From Bacteroidales bacterium UBA5349 (GTDB lineage Bacteria > Bacteroidota > Bacteroidia > Bacteroidales > Tenuifilaceae), in the NCBI GenBank assembly GCA_002410065.1, contig DHQB01000002.1:1-64000 (forward strand): a DNA stretch of 64,000 nucleotides, written 5' to 3'. The notes below the pieces were generated by a model. It was not told the origin of the DNA. It did not search any database and saw only the letters and a program-made list of their open reading frames with translations. Every line of letters starts with the position of its first letter. Position 1 is the stretch's first letter. The position numbers were made by a program, and so were the translations under genes. Shown piece after piece: positions 49,986 through 57,509 of this stretch.

Positions 49986-50345
49986 ATGTATACCAATAAA
50001 ATTATGACAACAACTCCAAACTGGGCCCAAGGGCTAAACTGTGCAATTACAGTATGCGACTTAGAAGGGCAAATACTTTACATGAACGAAAAGGCACAAA
50101 AAACCTTTAGTAAATGGGGTGGTGAAAATTTAATTGGCCAGAACCTATTCAACTGCCACAAGCAATCGTCGGCCGAAAAACTAAAGCAACTTATGGCAAA
50201 TAATGAATCCAACGCATACACCATTGAAAAGAACGGAGTAAAAAAGATTATATACCAAACACCTTGGTATGCAGAAGGAAAAATAGCGGGAATGACAGAG
50301 ATATCGATAGAACTACCTGCTGAAATGCCACACTTTGTGCGTTAA
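49986..50345 (+). CDS. Single PAS-domain protein
   Basis: A 119-residue protein that is essentially one PAS domain (LNCAITVCDLEGQILYMNEKAQKTF, split by the usual turn, then LIGQNLFNCHKQ and WYAEGKIAGMTEISIELP). A start at the second ATG (50004) would remove six residues and is equally possible. With no output domain it may bind a small ligand or cofactor and act through protein contacts. The gene is monocistronic and convergent with a ferredoxin gene. Confidence 0.85.
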   Translation: MYTNKIMTTTPNWAQGLNCAITVCDLEGQILYMNEKAQKTFSKWGGENLIGQNLFNCHKQSSAEKLKQLMANNESNAYTIEKNGVKKIIYQTPWYAEGKIAGMTEISIELPAEMPHFVR

Positions 50346-50356
50346 GTGTAACTGAT

Positions 50357-50391
50357 AAAAAAAGCCCAGAGCAGTGCTCTGGGCTTTTTTT
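50357..50391. terminator. Bidirectional terminator, 16-bp perfect stem
   Basis: Arms 50357-50372 and 50376-50391 (core GCCCAGAGC/GCTCTGGGC flanked by A and T runs) pair perfectly around a 3-base loop, between the PAS gene (+) and the ferredoxin gene (-). Confidence 0.9.
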
Positions 50392-50407
50392 GTGAATTGC
50401 TTAATGA

Positions 50408-50575
50408 TTATGCTGGGTGAATAGCCTCAACGGGGCAAACATCAGCACAAGAACCGCAATCGGTGCAAGCATCTGGATCAATCTTATAGATATCACCTTC
50501 AGAAATAGCCTCTACTGGGCACTCGTCAATGCAGCTACCGCAAGCTGTGCAATCATCAGAAATTAAATATGCCAT
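50408..50575 (-). CDS. 2[4Fe-4S] ferredoxin
   Basis: A 55-residue clostridial-type ferredoxin with two Cys motifs: CTACGSCIDECP and CTDCGSCADVCP, giving eight cysteines for two [4Fe-4S] clusters with pseudo-twofold symmetry. It is a strong low-potential electron carrier and a plausible redox partner for the bifurcating hydrogenase encoded some 15-24 kb away. A TACTTTTG box lies 44 bases upstream. It is monocistronic. Confidence 0.95.
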   Translation of the reverse strand: MAYLISDDCTACGSCIDECPVEAISEGDIYKIDPDACTDCGSCADVCPVEAIHPA

Positions 50576-50618
50576 TGTTTTGTTTTTTTAAAGTTAAACT
50601 TGATTCATTAACACACTG

Positions 50619-50626
50619 CAAAAGTA
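50619..50626 (-). promoter_or_regulatory. -7 box (TACTTTTG) for the ferredoxin gene
   Basis: An exact TAnnTTTG match on the minus strand, 44 bases upstream of the ferredoxin ATG. A TTTG lies further upstream but with short spacing. Confidence 0.5.
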
Positions 50627-50810
50627 CTATCTAAAATTCAAATGAAAAATTTAAAAGTGCTTTTTACGATATTTATAACCAGTATAAATATCAATATGCG
50701 AAAAATCGTTTAAAAAAAAGTCTAATTAACTAATTGTTAGTTACATATAAAGAATAATGGCATACTCTAGTACATTAGGGAATTGTAACTTTACAGTGGG
50801 AATTATATAC

Positions 50811-51179
50811 TTATTTTTCAAAAATAATTTTAAGCGAAACTAAAAGGATAAAGATTCCAAAAAGTTTTTTTAGTATTTTTTCAGGTAAACTTATCGAAAA
50901 CAGTGAGCCCAAATAGCTGCCCACAACAAAAGCGATAGCAAGTATAAATATAAACTTCATATTGATAAAGCCTGATTTGTAGTAGTTATAAGCTCCGAGT
51001 AGAGCAACGGGAAAAACCAAAACGCCCAAACTTGTACCCTGCGCCTGATGCTGAGTAAAGCCCATAAAGATAACTAAAGCAGGCACAATAATAATTCCGC
51101 CTCCTAGCCCAAATGCTGCTCCTGTAAAACCAGCAACTAGTCCTATTAGCAATAAAGTGATTACTTCGGGTAAACTCAT
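50811..51179 (-). CDS. Half-size TSUP (TauE/SafE) family permease
   Basis: A 122-residue membrane protein with about four helices, about half the 240-260 residues of ordinary TSUP permeases. GLVAGFTGAAFGLGGGIIIVPAL is the conserved first-half motif. TSUP permeases normally hold two such inverted halves, so this protein probably works as a dimer. I chose the ATG at 51179; the ATG at 51227 adds 16 residues of a hydrophobic lead. The substrate is likely a sulfur compound or organic acid, but this is only inferred from the superfamily. Confidence 0.82.
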   Translation of the reverse strand: MSLPEVITLLLIGLVAGFTGAAFGLGGGIIIVPALVIFMGFTQHQAQGTSLGVLVFPVALLGAYNYYKSGFINMKFIFILAIAFVVGSYLGSLFSISLPEKILKKLFGIFILLVSLKIIFEK

Positions 51180-51294
51180 ATATTTTAAAAAATTGAACAA
51201 CAAATATAGCCATAAAAAAGGCAACACAATGTAATGGTATAGGTTTTGAAAGGATTAATTCGCTCATAAAGAACAATGAATGATAAAAACTTAT

Positions 51295-51302
51295 TATTTT
51301 TG
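51295..51302 (+). promoter_or_regulatory. -7 box (TATTTTTG) for the DUF1573 gene
   Basis: A TAnnTTTG match about 43 bases upstream of the ATG, in an AT-rich spacer shared with the divergent TSUP gene. Confidence 0.4.
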
Positions 51303-51345
51303 AGCAACTTAAAAACAAAGTCATTTCTAAAAAATACATTGCATT

Positions 51346-52425
51346 ATGAAAACGATATTCGCATCACTTTTCCTTTTTATGGCATTATCTGTTATCGGAC
51401 AACAAGCCGGGCCACAAATACAAGTAGATAAGAACACACATAATTTTGGAATGATTAAGGAAGAGGCTGGGCCTGTTTCGTACAATTTCGAGATTAGGAA
51501 TACTGGAAATTCTCCACTAATCATTTCGAATGTCTCCTCATCTTGCGGATGTACAGCATCGGATTGGCCCAAAGAGCCACTAGCCCCCGGAGCAAATACA
51601 ACTATTAAAGCAACATACAACCCAAAGGGTCGGCCAGGCACATTTAATCAAAGCATTACAGTGTACACCAATGCAGCCCCCACGGGAACAGTGCTTACCC
51701 TTCGTGGGCAGGTTGAACCAAAACCAAAAACTCCTGATGAGATTTATCGAAGAAGAATTGGTGATCTTGGTATGAGTAACTCACACCTATCAGTTGGTAA
51801 AGTATCCAACAAGGATAAAGTATCCAGTTCCCTTGATATTTACAACTTTGGTGAAGAACCAGTTACAGTATCGTTCGAAAGGGTTCCTAGTCACATTAGC
51901 ATTACCACAAAACCTAAAACACTTAAACCTAATGAAGCGGGTACCATTGATGTTACCTTCGATGCAAGCAGTGTTGATGATTGGGGTTTTGTGATCAGCA
52001 GAATTTCTGTGCTTGTAAACGAGAAGCAAACACAGGGCAACCTAATTAGCATTAGCGGAAATATTGAAGAGGACTTTTCGAAGCTAAGCGAAAAAGAGTT
52101 AGCAACCGCTGCTCAAGTCTCATTTGCACAAACCCAAATGGAATTTGGTTCCATAGATGAAGGCACTTTGGTTAAACACGATTTTGAGTTTACCAACACC
52201 GGAAAAAGCGATTTAATTATCAGAAAGATTAGTGCAAGTTGTGGCTGCACAACAGTTGCACCAAGTATGACGATTATAAAACCAGGTGAAAAGAGTGCTA
52301 TATCGGCATCGTTTAGAACAAATGGGTATAGTGGCCGACAAAGTAAAACAATTACTGTTATTACTAACGATCCCAAGCAATCAACAATGTTATTAAGACT
52401 AACTGGAACGGTAAACAAAAAATAA
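51346..52425 (+). CDS. Exported DUF1573 repeat protein
   Basis: A 359-residue secreted protein: a signal peptide (about residues 1-18) and at least two DUF1573/ASPM-SPD-2-Hydin-like Ig-fold repeats. Each repeat ends in a typical SCGCT motif (NVSSSCGCTASDWP near residue 66 and KISASCGCTTVAP near 300); the middle of the protein is a third, less clear repeat. Such proteins are common in the Bacteroidota envelope and their function is unknown. The gene is single, with a divergent TSUP gene upstream and a strong terminator after it. Confidence 0.88.
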   Translation: MKTIFASLFLFMALSVIGQQAGPQIQVDKNTHNFGMIKEEAGPVSYNFEIRNTGNSPLIISNVSSSCGCTASDWPKEPLAPGANTTIKATYNPKGRPGTFNQSITVYTNAAPTGTVLTLRGQVEPKPKTPDEIYRRRIGDLGMSNSHLSVGKVSNKDKVSSSLDIYNFGEEPVTVSFERVPSHISITTKPKTLKPNEAGTIDVTFDASSVDDWGFVISRISVLVNEKQTQGNLISISGNIEEDFSKLSEKELATAAQVSFAQTQMEFGSIDEGTLVKHDFEFTNTGKSDLIIRKISASCGCTTVAPSMTIIKPGEKSAISASFRTNGYSGRQSKTITVITNDPKQSTMLLRLTGTVNKK

Positions 52426-52449
52426 TATTTTTCAGTAATTGTGAAAAAC

Positions 52450-52481
52450 AAAAAGGGTTGCAATTATTTGCAACCCTTTTT
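52450..52481. terminator. Bidirectional terminator, 14-bp perfect stem
   Basis: Arms 52450-52463 and 52468-52481 (AAAAAGGGTTGCAA/TTGCAACCCTTTTT) pair perfectly around 4 bases between the convergent DUF1573 (+) and acyl-CoA synthetase (-) genes. Confidence 0.85.
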
Positions 52482-52500
52482 AATGCTATAATATGGCAAG

Positions 52501-54318
52501 TTACTCGGTTTCTGGTAAACTAACTCCTCTAACCTCTGTCTCCTTTGCATTCCCATAAATCTCTTTCAGAAGTGAGTCATACCTTTCGTATATTACCCTT
52601 CTACGAAGTTTTAGTGTAGGTGATAGTTCGCCCGTTTGTGCTGTCCACTGCTCAGAAACCAATCGTATTCGTTTAATCTGTTCATGGCTGCCCAACAGTT
52701 TGTTTATTTGATTTATCTCTCTCTGATAACGTGCTATAACCTCTGGAATCAAATTTAGTTCTTGATTATCCTCATAATGGACTTTATGGCGCGAGCACCA
52801 ATCATGAAGAAAGCTGAAGTTGGGTGAAATAAGTGCGCTTACAAATTTCTCATTCTCCCCCAAAATCATTGCCTGCTCAATAAAGAAAGATTCCTTAAGC
52901 CTATTCTCAATAACCTGTGGTGCAACATACTTGCCGTTGGACAGCTTAAACATCTCCTTCTTTCTGTCGGTTATTACAAGAAACTTATCCTGTTTAAGCA
53001 GCCCTATATCGCCTGTGTGAAACCAGCCTTCAGCATCTATTGCCTCGGCCGTTTGCTCTGGAGAACGATAGTAGCCCTGCATTAGGCTTTCCCCCTTCAT
53101 TAATATTTCACCGTCATCGGCAAACTTTACTTTAATGTTACCAACTACTGGACCAACCGATCCGAACATCACATTACCTTGCTCCATTGGAAAATTTACG
53201 GCAATTACTGGCGATGTTTCAGTTAGGCCATACCCTTCGTATATTGGAGCACCAGCGGCAAAAAACACCCTTGCCAGGCGAGGCTGAAGAGCTGCTCCTC
53301 CGCTAATGATATACTTTATATTTCCACCCAGTGCGAGCAGCCACTTGCTAAAAATCAGCTTACGGGCTATCTTTAGATGAAAGTTATAAAAAATACCATT
53401 CTCTTTCTCTTTATATCGATAACCCAGATTAACGGCCCAAAAGAATAGTTGCTTTTTTATCCCTTTTAGATCTTTGCCCTTGGCTAAAATTTTATCGTAA
53501 GTTTTTTCAATAACCCTTGGAACAGCAACAAATACAGTTGGCTTAACCTCCTTAAGGTTATCACCAATGGTTCCCATGCTCTCAGCATAGTATATTGAAA
53601 CTCCTTTATACTGGTACAAATACCCAACCATACGTTCGTAAACATGGCTAAGTGGCAGAAAACTCAACGACTTATCGGTGCTATCCAGAGGAAAACAATT
53701 CTCAACTGCTCGAACATTCGATAAAAAGTTTTTATGTGATAGCATAACTCCTTTAGAAAGTCCTGTTGTACCTGACGTGTAGATAATTGAGACTAAATCA
53801 TCGGGGTGTATTGTAGGTTTTATGATCTCTAATTGAGGTTGCATTTGAGCAGCAGCGGCCTTCCCTTTCTCAACTAGCTCTAGCCAATTTGGTACTCCCT
53901 CAATATCATTAAAGGAGTAAACCGAAATAATGGTTGAAATTTTATCGGCAATGGGTTTAATCTTCTCGTATAGCTGCTTATCCGAAACAAAGACCAGACG
54001 AGACTGCGAATGACTAAGGATGTGCACGTATTCCTCGTCGCTAATTGTTGGGTAAATGGGAACATGCACAAGACCTGCCTGACTTGAGCCCATGTCAACA
54101 AAATTCCACTCTGGTCTGTTATTAGTAATGGTCGCTATCTTTTCGCCCTTACGCAAATCGAGTAAAAGGAAAGCATAACTTAAACTATCTGCAAAACTGA
54201 TGTAATCTGTAATGGAATATTCTTTCCAAGTACCATTTAGCTTACAACCCAATGGAGGGTTATTGGCATATACTATTTTTCCTTTTTCGAGCAAATCAAA
54301 AGTACGGGTTACTTCCAT
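52501..54318 (-). CDS. Long-chain acyl-CoA synthetase (AMP-forming)
   Basis: A 605-residue ANL-superfamily ligase that activates fatty acids to acyl-CoA with ATP. The AMP-binding motif IIYTSGTTGLSKG is near residue 180, the YEGYGLTETSP motif around 355, WFHTGDIG near 430 and the hinge DRKKEMFKLSNGKYVAP around 450. The length and LSNGKYVAPQVIE ending place it with the bacterial FadD/FadD15-like long-chain group. The cytosolic or membrane-associated enzyme probably feeds phospholipid synthesis or fatty acid degradation. The gene is single. Confidence 0.94.
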   Translation of the reverse strand: MEVTRTFDLLEKGKIVYANNPPLGCKLNGTWKEYSITDYISFADSLSYAFLLLDLRKGEKIATITNNRPEWNFVDMGSSQAGLVHVPIYPTISDEEYVHILSHSQSRLVFVSDKQLYEKIKPIADKISTIISVYSFNDIEGVPNWLELVEKGKAAAAQMQPQLEIIKPTIHPDDLVSIIYTSGTTGLSKGVMLSHKNFLSNVRAVENCFPLDSTDKSLSFLPLSHVYERMVGYLYQYKGVSIYYAESMGTIGDNLKEVKPTVFVAVPRVIEKTYDKILAKGKDLKGIKKQLFFWAVNLGYRYKEKENGIFYNFHLKIARKLIFSKWLLALGGNIKYIISGGAALQPRLARVFFAAGAPIYEGYGLTETSPVIAVNFPMEQGNVMFGSVGPVVGNIKVKFADDGEILMKGESLMQGYYRSPEQTAEAIDAEGWFHTGDIGLLKQDKFLVITDRKKEMFKLSNGKYVAPQVIENRLKESFFIEQAMILGENEKFVSALISPNFSFLHDWCSRHKVHYEDNQELNLIPEVIARYQREINQINKLLGSHEQIKRIRLVSEQWTAQTGELSPTLKLRRRVIYERYDSLLKEIYGNAKETEVRGVSLPETE

Positions 54319-54418
54319 GGGTAATATTTTTAAAGTTAAACCTTACAATAGTGCGTAAAAACTCAAAAAATCAAACTGTGTTTATTAAATTTACAGCAAT
54401 AAAAAAGACCCCTAAATT

Positions 54419-55291
54419 ATGAAAAGAATAACATTTTTATTGATCGTTTGTTTAATTTTTTTACAAACATCAGCTCAAGAGCCTCATGCTTACACAATTT
54501 TCAGAAGTAATGGCGAACCAATTTCTTTTGCTGCAATGGCTGATGAACTAGCATTGAGTGATATTACACTATTTGGCGAACTACACGATAACCCAATAGC
54601 CCACTGGTTGCAAATTGAACTTTGCCATAAACTTAGCGACAAAGGAAAAGCATTAGTTTTGGGTGCAGAAATGTTTGAAACCGATAATCAACTTATTCTA
54701 GATGAATACCTTAATGGCAGAATATCACAAAGCCGATTTGAGAGTGAAGCCCGCCTATGGCCAAACTACAAAACCGATTACAAGCCACTAGTTGAATTTG
54801 CTAAGGATAATAACATCCTGTTTGTTGCCACAAATATTCCAAGGCGATACGCTTCAATAGTGGCATCGGGTGGTTTTGAGATTCTCGATAGCCTTACTCC
54901 AAATGGTAAAGAGTACATTGCCCCCTTGCCCGTTGATTACAACCCAGAACTACCTGGATACAAGTCCATGCTAAGCATGATGGGTATGCCCGGAAAAATG
55001 GGTACTAAAAACGAAAACTTCCCTAAAGCACAGGCAATTAAGGATGCAACCATGGCATGGAATATTGCAAAAAAACTTGAGAAAGGTAAACTCTTTATCC
55101 ATTTTCACGGAACCTATCACTCGAACAATTTTGAGGGTATAGTTTGGTATCTTAATCGTTATAAACCAAAGGCAACACAAAAGACTATTGCAACGGTTCT
55201 TCAAACTAATGCCAATGAGCTAAGCGACGAAAATAAAAACCTAGCGGATTTTATTATTGTTGTGCCCGAGCGAATGACCCGAACGCACTAA
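54419..55291 (+). CDS. ChaN-family (DUF399) lipoprotein-like protein
   Basis: A 290-residue exported protein. A signal peptide (about residues 1-19, ending TSAQ) is followed by the ChaN fold: ITLFGELHDNPIAHWLQIELCH, LVLGAEMFETDNQL and HFHGTYHSNNFEGIVWYL carry the conserved His and Glu residues. ChaN proteins have been described as haem-binding lipoproteins related to iron uptake in Campylobacter; the role here is inferred. There is no clear lipobox Cys. The gene is single and convergent with an SDR gene. Confidence 0.88.
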   Translation: MKRITFLLIVCLIFLQTSAQEPHAYTIFRSNGEPISFAAMADELALSDITLFGELHDNPIAHWLQIELCHKLSDKGKALVLGAEMFETDNQLILDEYLNGRISQSRFESEARLWPNYKTDYKPLVEFAKDNNILFVATNIPRRYASIVASGGFEILDSLTPNGKEYIAPLPVDYNPELPGYKSMLSMMGMPGKMGTKNENFPKAQAIKDATMAWNIAKKLEKGKLFIHFHGTYHSNNFEGIVWYLNRYKPKATQKTIATVLQTNANELSDENKNLADFIIVVPERMTRTH

Positions 55292-55324
55292 AAAACAACC
55301 TTCTGGACAGATAGATAGATCATC

Positions 55325-55357
55325 GTATGCTCAATCACCACGGTGATTTGAGCATAC
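55325..55357 (-). terminator. Hairpin overlapping the SDR stop codon
   Basis: GTATGCTCAATCACC (from 55325) pairs with GGTGATTTGAGCATAC (to about 55357) with one bulged T. The stem includes the end of the SDR frame, which stops at 55335. No T run is obvious, so termination is plausible but not certain. Confidence 0.45.
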
Positions 55358-56126
55358 CTCCATCAACGGGAATTGTGGTACCGGTAATAAACGATGCTTT
55401 GTCGGAGAGTAAAAATGCGGCGAGGTTGCCTAGTTCCTCAGGTTTTCCGTAACGCGAAAGCGGTATTTGCTCTTGAAACGAGGATCTCACCTCACTCATG
55501 CTAATCCCTTTATTCTCAGCAATTATGCTGTCGAGGTGCATTACCCTTTCAGTATCGAGCCTACCAGGCAGAATGTTATTAATGCGAATGTTATACGAAG
55601 CCAAATTACGCGAAAGACTTTTGCCTAAACTAGTTACTCCAGATCGAAAAACATTTGATAACAATAGCATATCAATTGGCTCTTTTACCGATACGGATGT
55701 AATGGTAACGATACTCCCCTTAGATGCTTTACGCATTGTAGGTAGCACCTCGCGTATTAGCCTTACAGCGCCCATTAAGTTTAGCTCAAATGCTGCTTGC
55801 CAATCATCATCAGAAAGATTATCGAACATGCCTGCAGGAGGCCCACCAGCATTTACAACTAATCCATCAATACTTCCAAATTGATTAAGAGCAGCCTGAA
55901 CCCAATCTTTAATTGATTTTGGTTGAGTAACATCTAGCACACCGTAACCAACATTTGCTCCGCTCTCTTTGGCAATAAGCATGGAGGAGTATTTAAGTTT
56001 CTCTGCGTTTCTGCTTCCAATAAACACATTGGCCCCCTCTAAAGCCGATGCCTGAGCAATAGAAAAGCCTAATCCTTGGCTAGCGCCAGCCACAAGTATC
56101 GTCTTCTGTTTAAGTATTGGCTGCAT
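55335..56126 (-). CDS. Short-chain dehydrogenase/reductase (SDR)
   Basis: A 263-residue classical-like SDR with Rossmann motif VAGASQGLGFSIAQ, NAGGPPAG for the NNAG motif and a C-terminal FITGTTIPVDGG. The usual YxxxK active-site motif is not clearly formed: the matching region reads LLLSNVFRSGVTSLGKSL, with Phe where the Tyr should be, so this could be a divergent or inactive relative. The substrate is unknown; it resembles FabG-like and glucose dehydrogenase-like annotations. The gene is single. Confidence 0.85.
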   Translation of the reverse strand: MQPILKQKTILVAGASQGLGFSIAQASALEGANVFIGSRNAEKLKYSSMLIAKESGANVGYGVLDVTQPKSIKDWVQAALNQFGSIDGLVVNAGGPPAGMFDNLSDDDWQAAFELNLMGAVRLIREVLPTMRKASKGSIVTITSVSVKEPIDMLLLSNVFRSGVTSLGKSLSRNLASYNIRINNILPGRLDTERVMHLDSIIAENKGISMSEVRSSFQEQIPLSRYGKPEELGNLAAFLLSDKASFITGTTIPVDGGMLKSPW

Positions 56127-56192
56127 AATGAATGGTTTTTATTCTAAAAAAAAACTAAAAATCAAGAACACCAAGGCTACTTTTTATCGAGC

Positions 56193-57509
56193 TTATTCAA
56201 TAAAACTGCTCAAATCACCCGTAAGCGTTTTTATTTCTATGGCGGCAGCCTGAGAAGTCATTTGGGCTGATATTAAGCGAGTTTGTGCATCGAGAAATTT
56301 ATTCTGACTCTCGCGAAGTTCAATATCCGATATAGCTCCAAGCTGGTACTTTTCCCATGCTGCCTCAGCATTTCGCTGGGCAAGTTTTACCGACTCCACC
56401 TCAACCAGAACTAACTCGATAGATTGATTAAGATCGTTTACTAATTGAAAAGCCCTACTCTGTAGGTTAAGCTCCAACTCTTCCTGGCTTATCTTTCTAT
56501 TTTCGGCAATAATGGCTGCATTCTTTATCCTTCTGTTGATATTGTGGCCATTAAACAGGGTAACCGAAGCACCAATCCCAACCGATGGTCCGTGAATTTG
56601 GCTAAGCTGCGTTTGTCCGTTTGGCGTTCCTGTCCGAGAAAAGTTGTATGCCCCGGCAAGGTTTAGCGTTGGATAGCGAGAAGCTTTGGCTTCATCAATC
56701 TCTAACTCACTGACCTTGGCCTGTAAACGTGCATATAGTACGTTTGGATTTTGCTCTTGTACCTTTAAAAATATATCCGTTGAAAGTTCTGCTTTGGGTA
56801 CGGGAATGGTTGTATTAACTTTAAAACTAACGTTAGGTTGGCGTGCCAGAACTCTGTTTAACTCAGCCTTTATGTTTATCAAATAGTTTGATTGCTGCAT
56901 ATATCGGGCACTATCGGCTCTGTAGTCAACCTCCGACTGAAGTTCCTGAAGTTCGTAACCAACACCAATATTTGATTTTTCGCGTGCAATAGCTAATCTT
57001 TCGCGCGATAATCCCATTTGATCCTTATACGATTTGTAAAGATTCTCATTAAAAGCAATGCTATAATAGGTGTAAACTATTTTGGCAATGGCATTCTCAA
57101 CGGATATTCTTAGCTGCAAATCGCTTTGCTGTGCATAAATATCTAATTTTTCCTTGCGGATAAACATGGCAAATCCATCAAAAAGAGTCCACCCCAATTG
57201 AGCACTAGACGCTATTGTATGGGTACGATACCCCTTATCAGAGTTTGAATCATCCCCATCGAATTCAAAGTATCGATCCTGAAAATTATTGTTCTGGTTT
57301 GCATTTAAATCTAGAAGAGGTAAGTACCCTGCATTTCCAATCGTATTGTTGTTTCGTGCAATATCAACCTCATTCCTAGCAATTCTGATTGAGAAACTAT
57401 TCTCAAGACCTATCCGAATAGCCTCCTCAAGGGTTAAAATATCCTGCGAGTTAGCCAAAATGGGCAACAGAACGAATGCAAAAATAAATTTAATGCTACT
57501 CCTCTTCAT
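56193..57509 (-). CDS. TolC-family outer membrane efflux protein
   Basis: A 438-residue outer membrane factor with a signal peptide (about residues 1-21) and two outer-membrane efflux repeats of long alpha-helical coiled coils (for example LTLEEAIRIGLENSFSIRIARN and the SDIELRESQNKFLDAQTRLISAQ repeat segment). It forms the trimeric outer membrane duct of the RND pump encoded just upstream. Its start overlaps the RND stop by 14 bases, so it is co-translated, and it is the last gene of the efflux operon. Confidence 0.93.
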   Translation of the reverse strand: MKRSSIKFIFAFVLLPILANSQDILTLEEAIRIGLENSFSIRIARNEVDIARNNNTIGNAGYLPLLDLNANQNNNFQDRYFEFDGDDSNSDKGYRTHTIASSAQLGWTLFDGFAMFIRKEKLDIYAQQSDLQLRISVENAIAKIVYTYYSIAFNENLYKSYKDQMGLSRERLAIAREKSNIGVGYELQELQSEVDYRADSARYMQQSNYLINIKAELNRVLARQPNVSFKVNTTIPVPKAELSTDIFLKVQEQNPNVLYARLQAKVSELEIDEAKASRYPTLNLAGAYNFSRTGTPNGQTQLSQIHGPSVGIGASVTLFNGHNINRRIKNAAIIAENRKISQEELELNLQSRAFQLVNDLNQSIELVLVEVESVKLAQRNAEAAWEKYQLGAISDIELRESQNKFLDAQTRLISAQMTSQAAAIEIKTLTGDLSSFIE

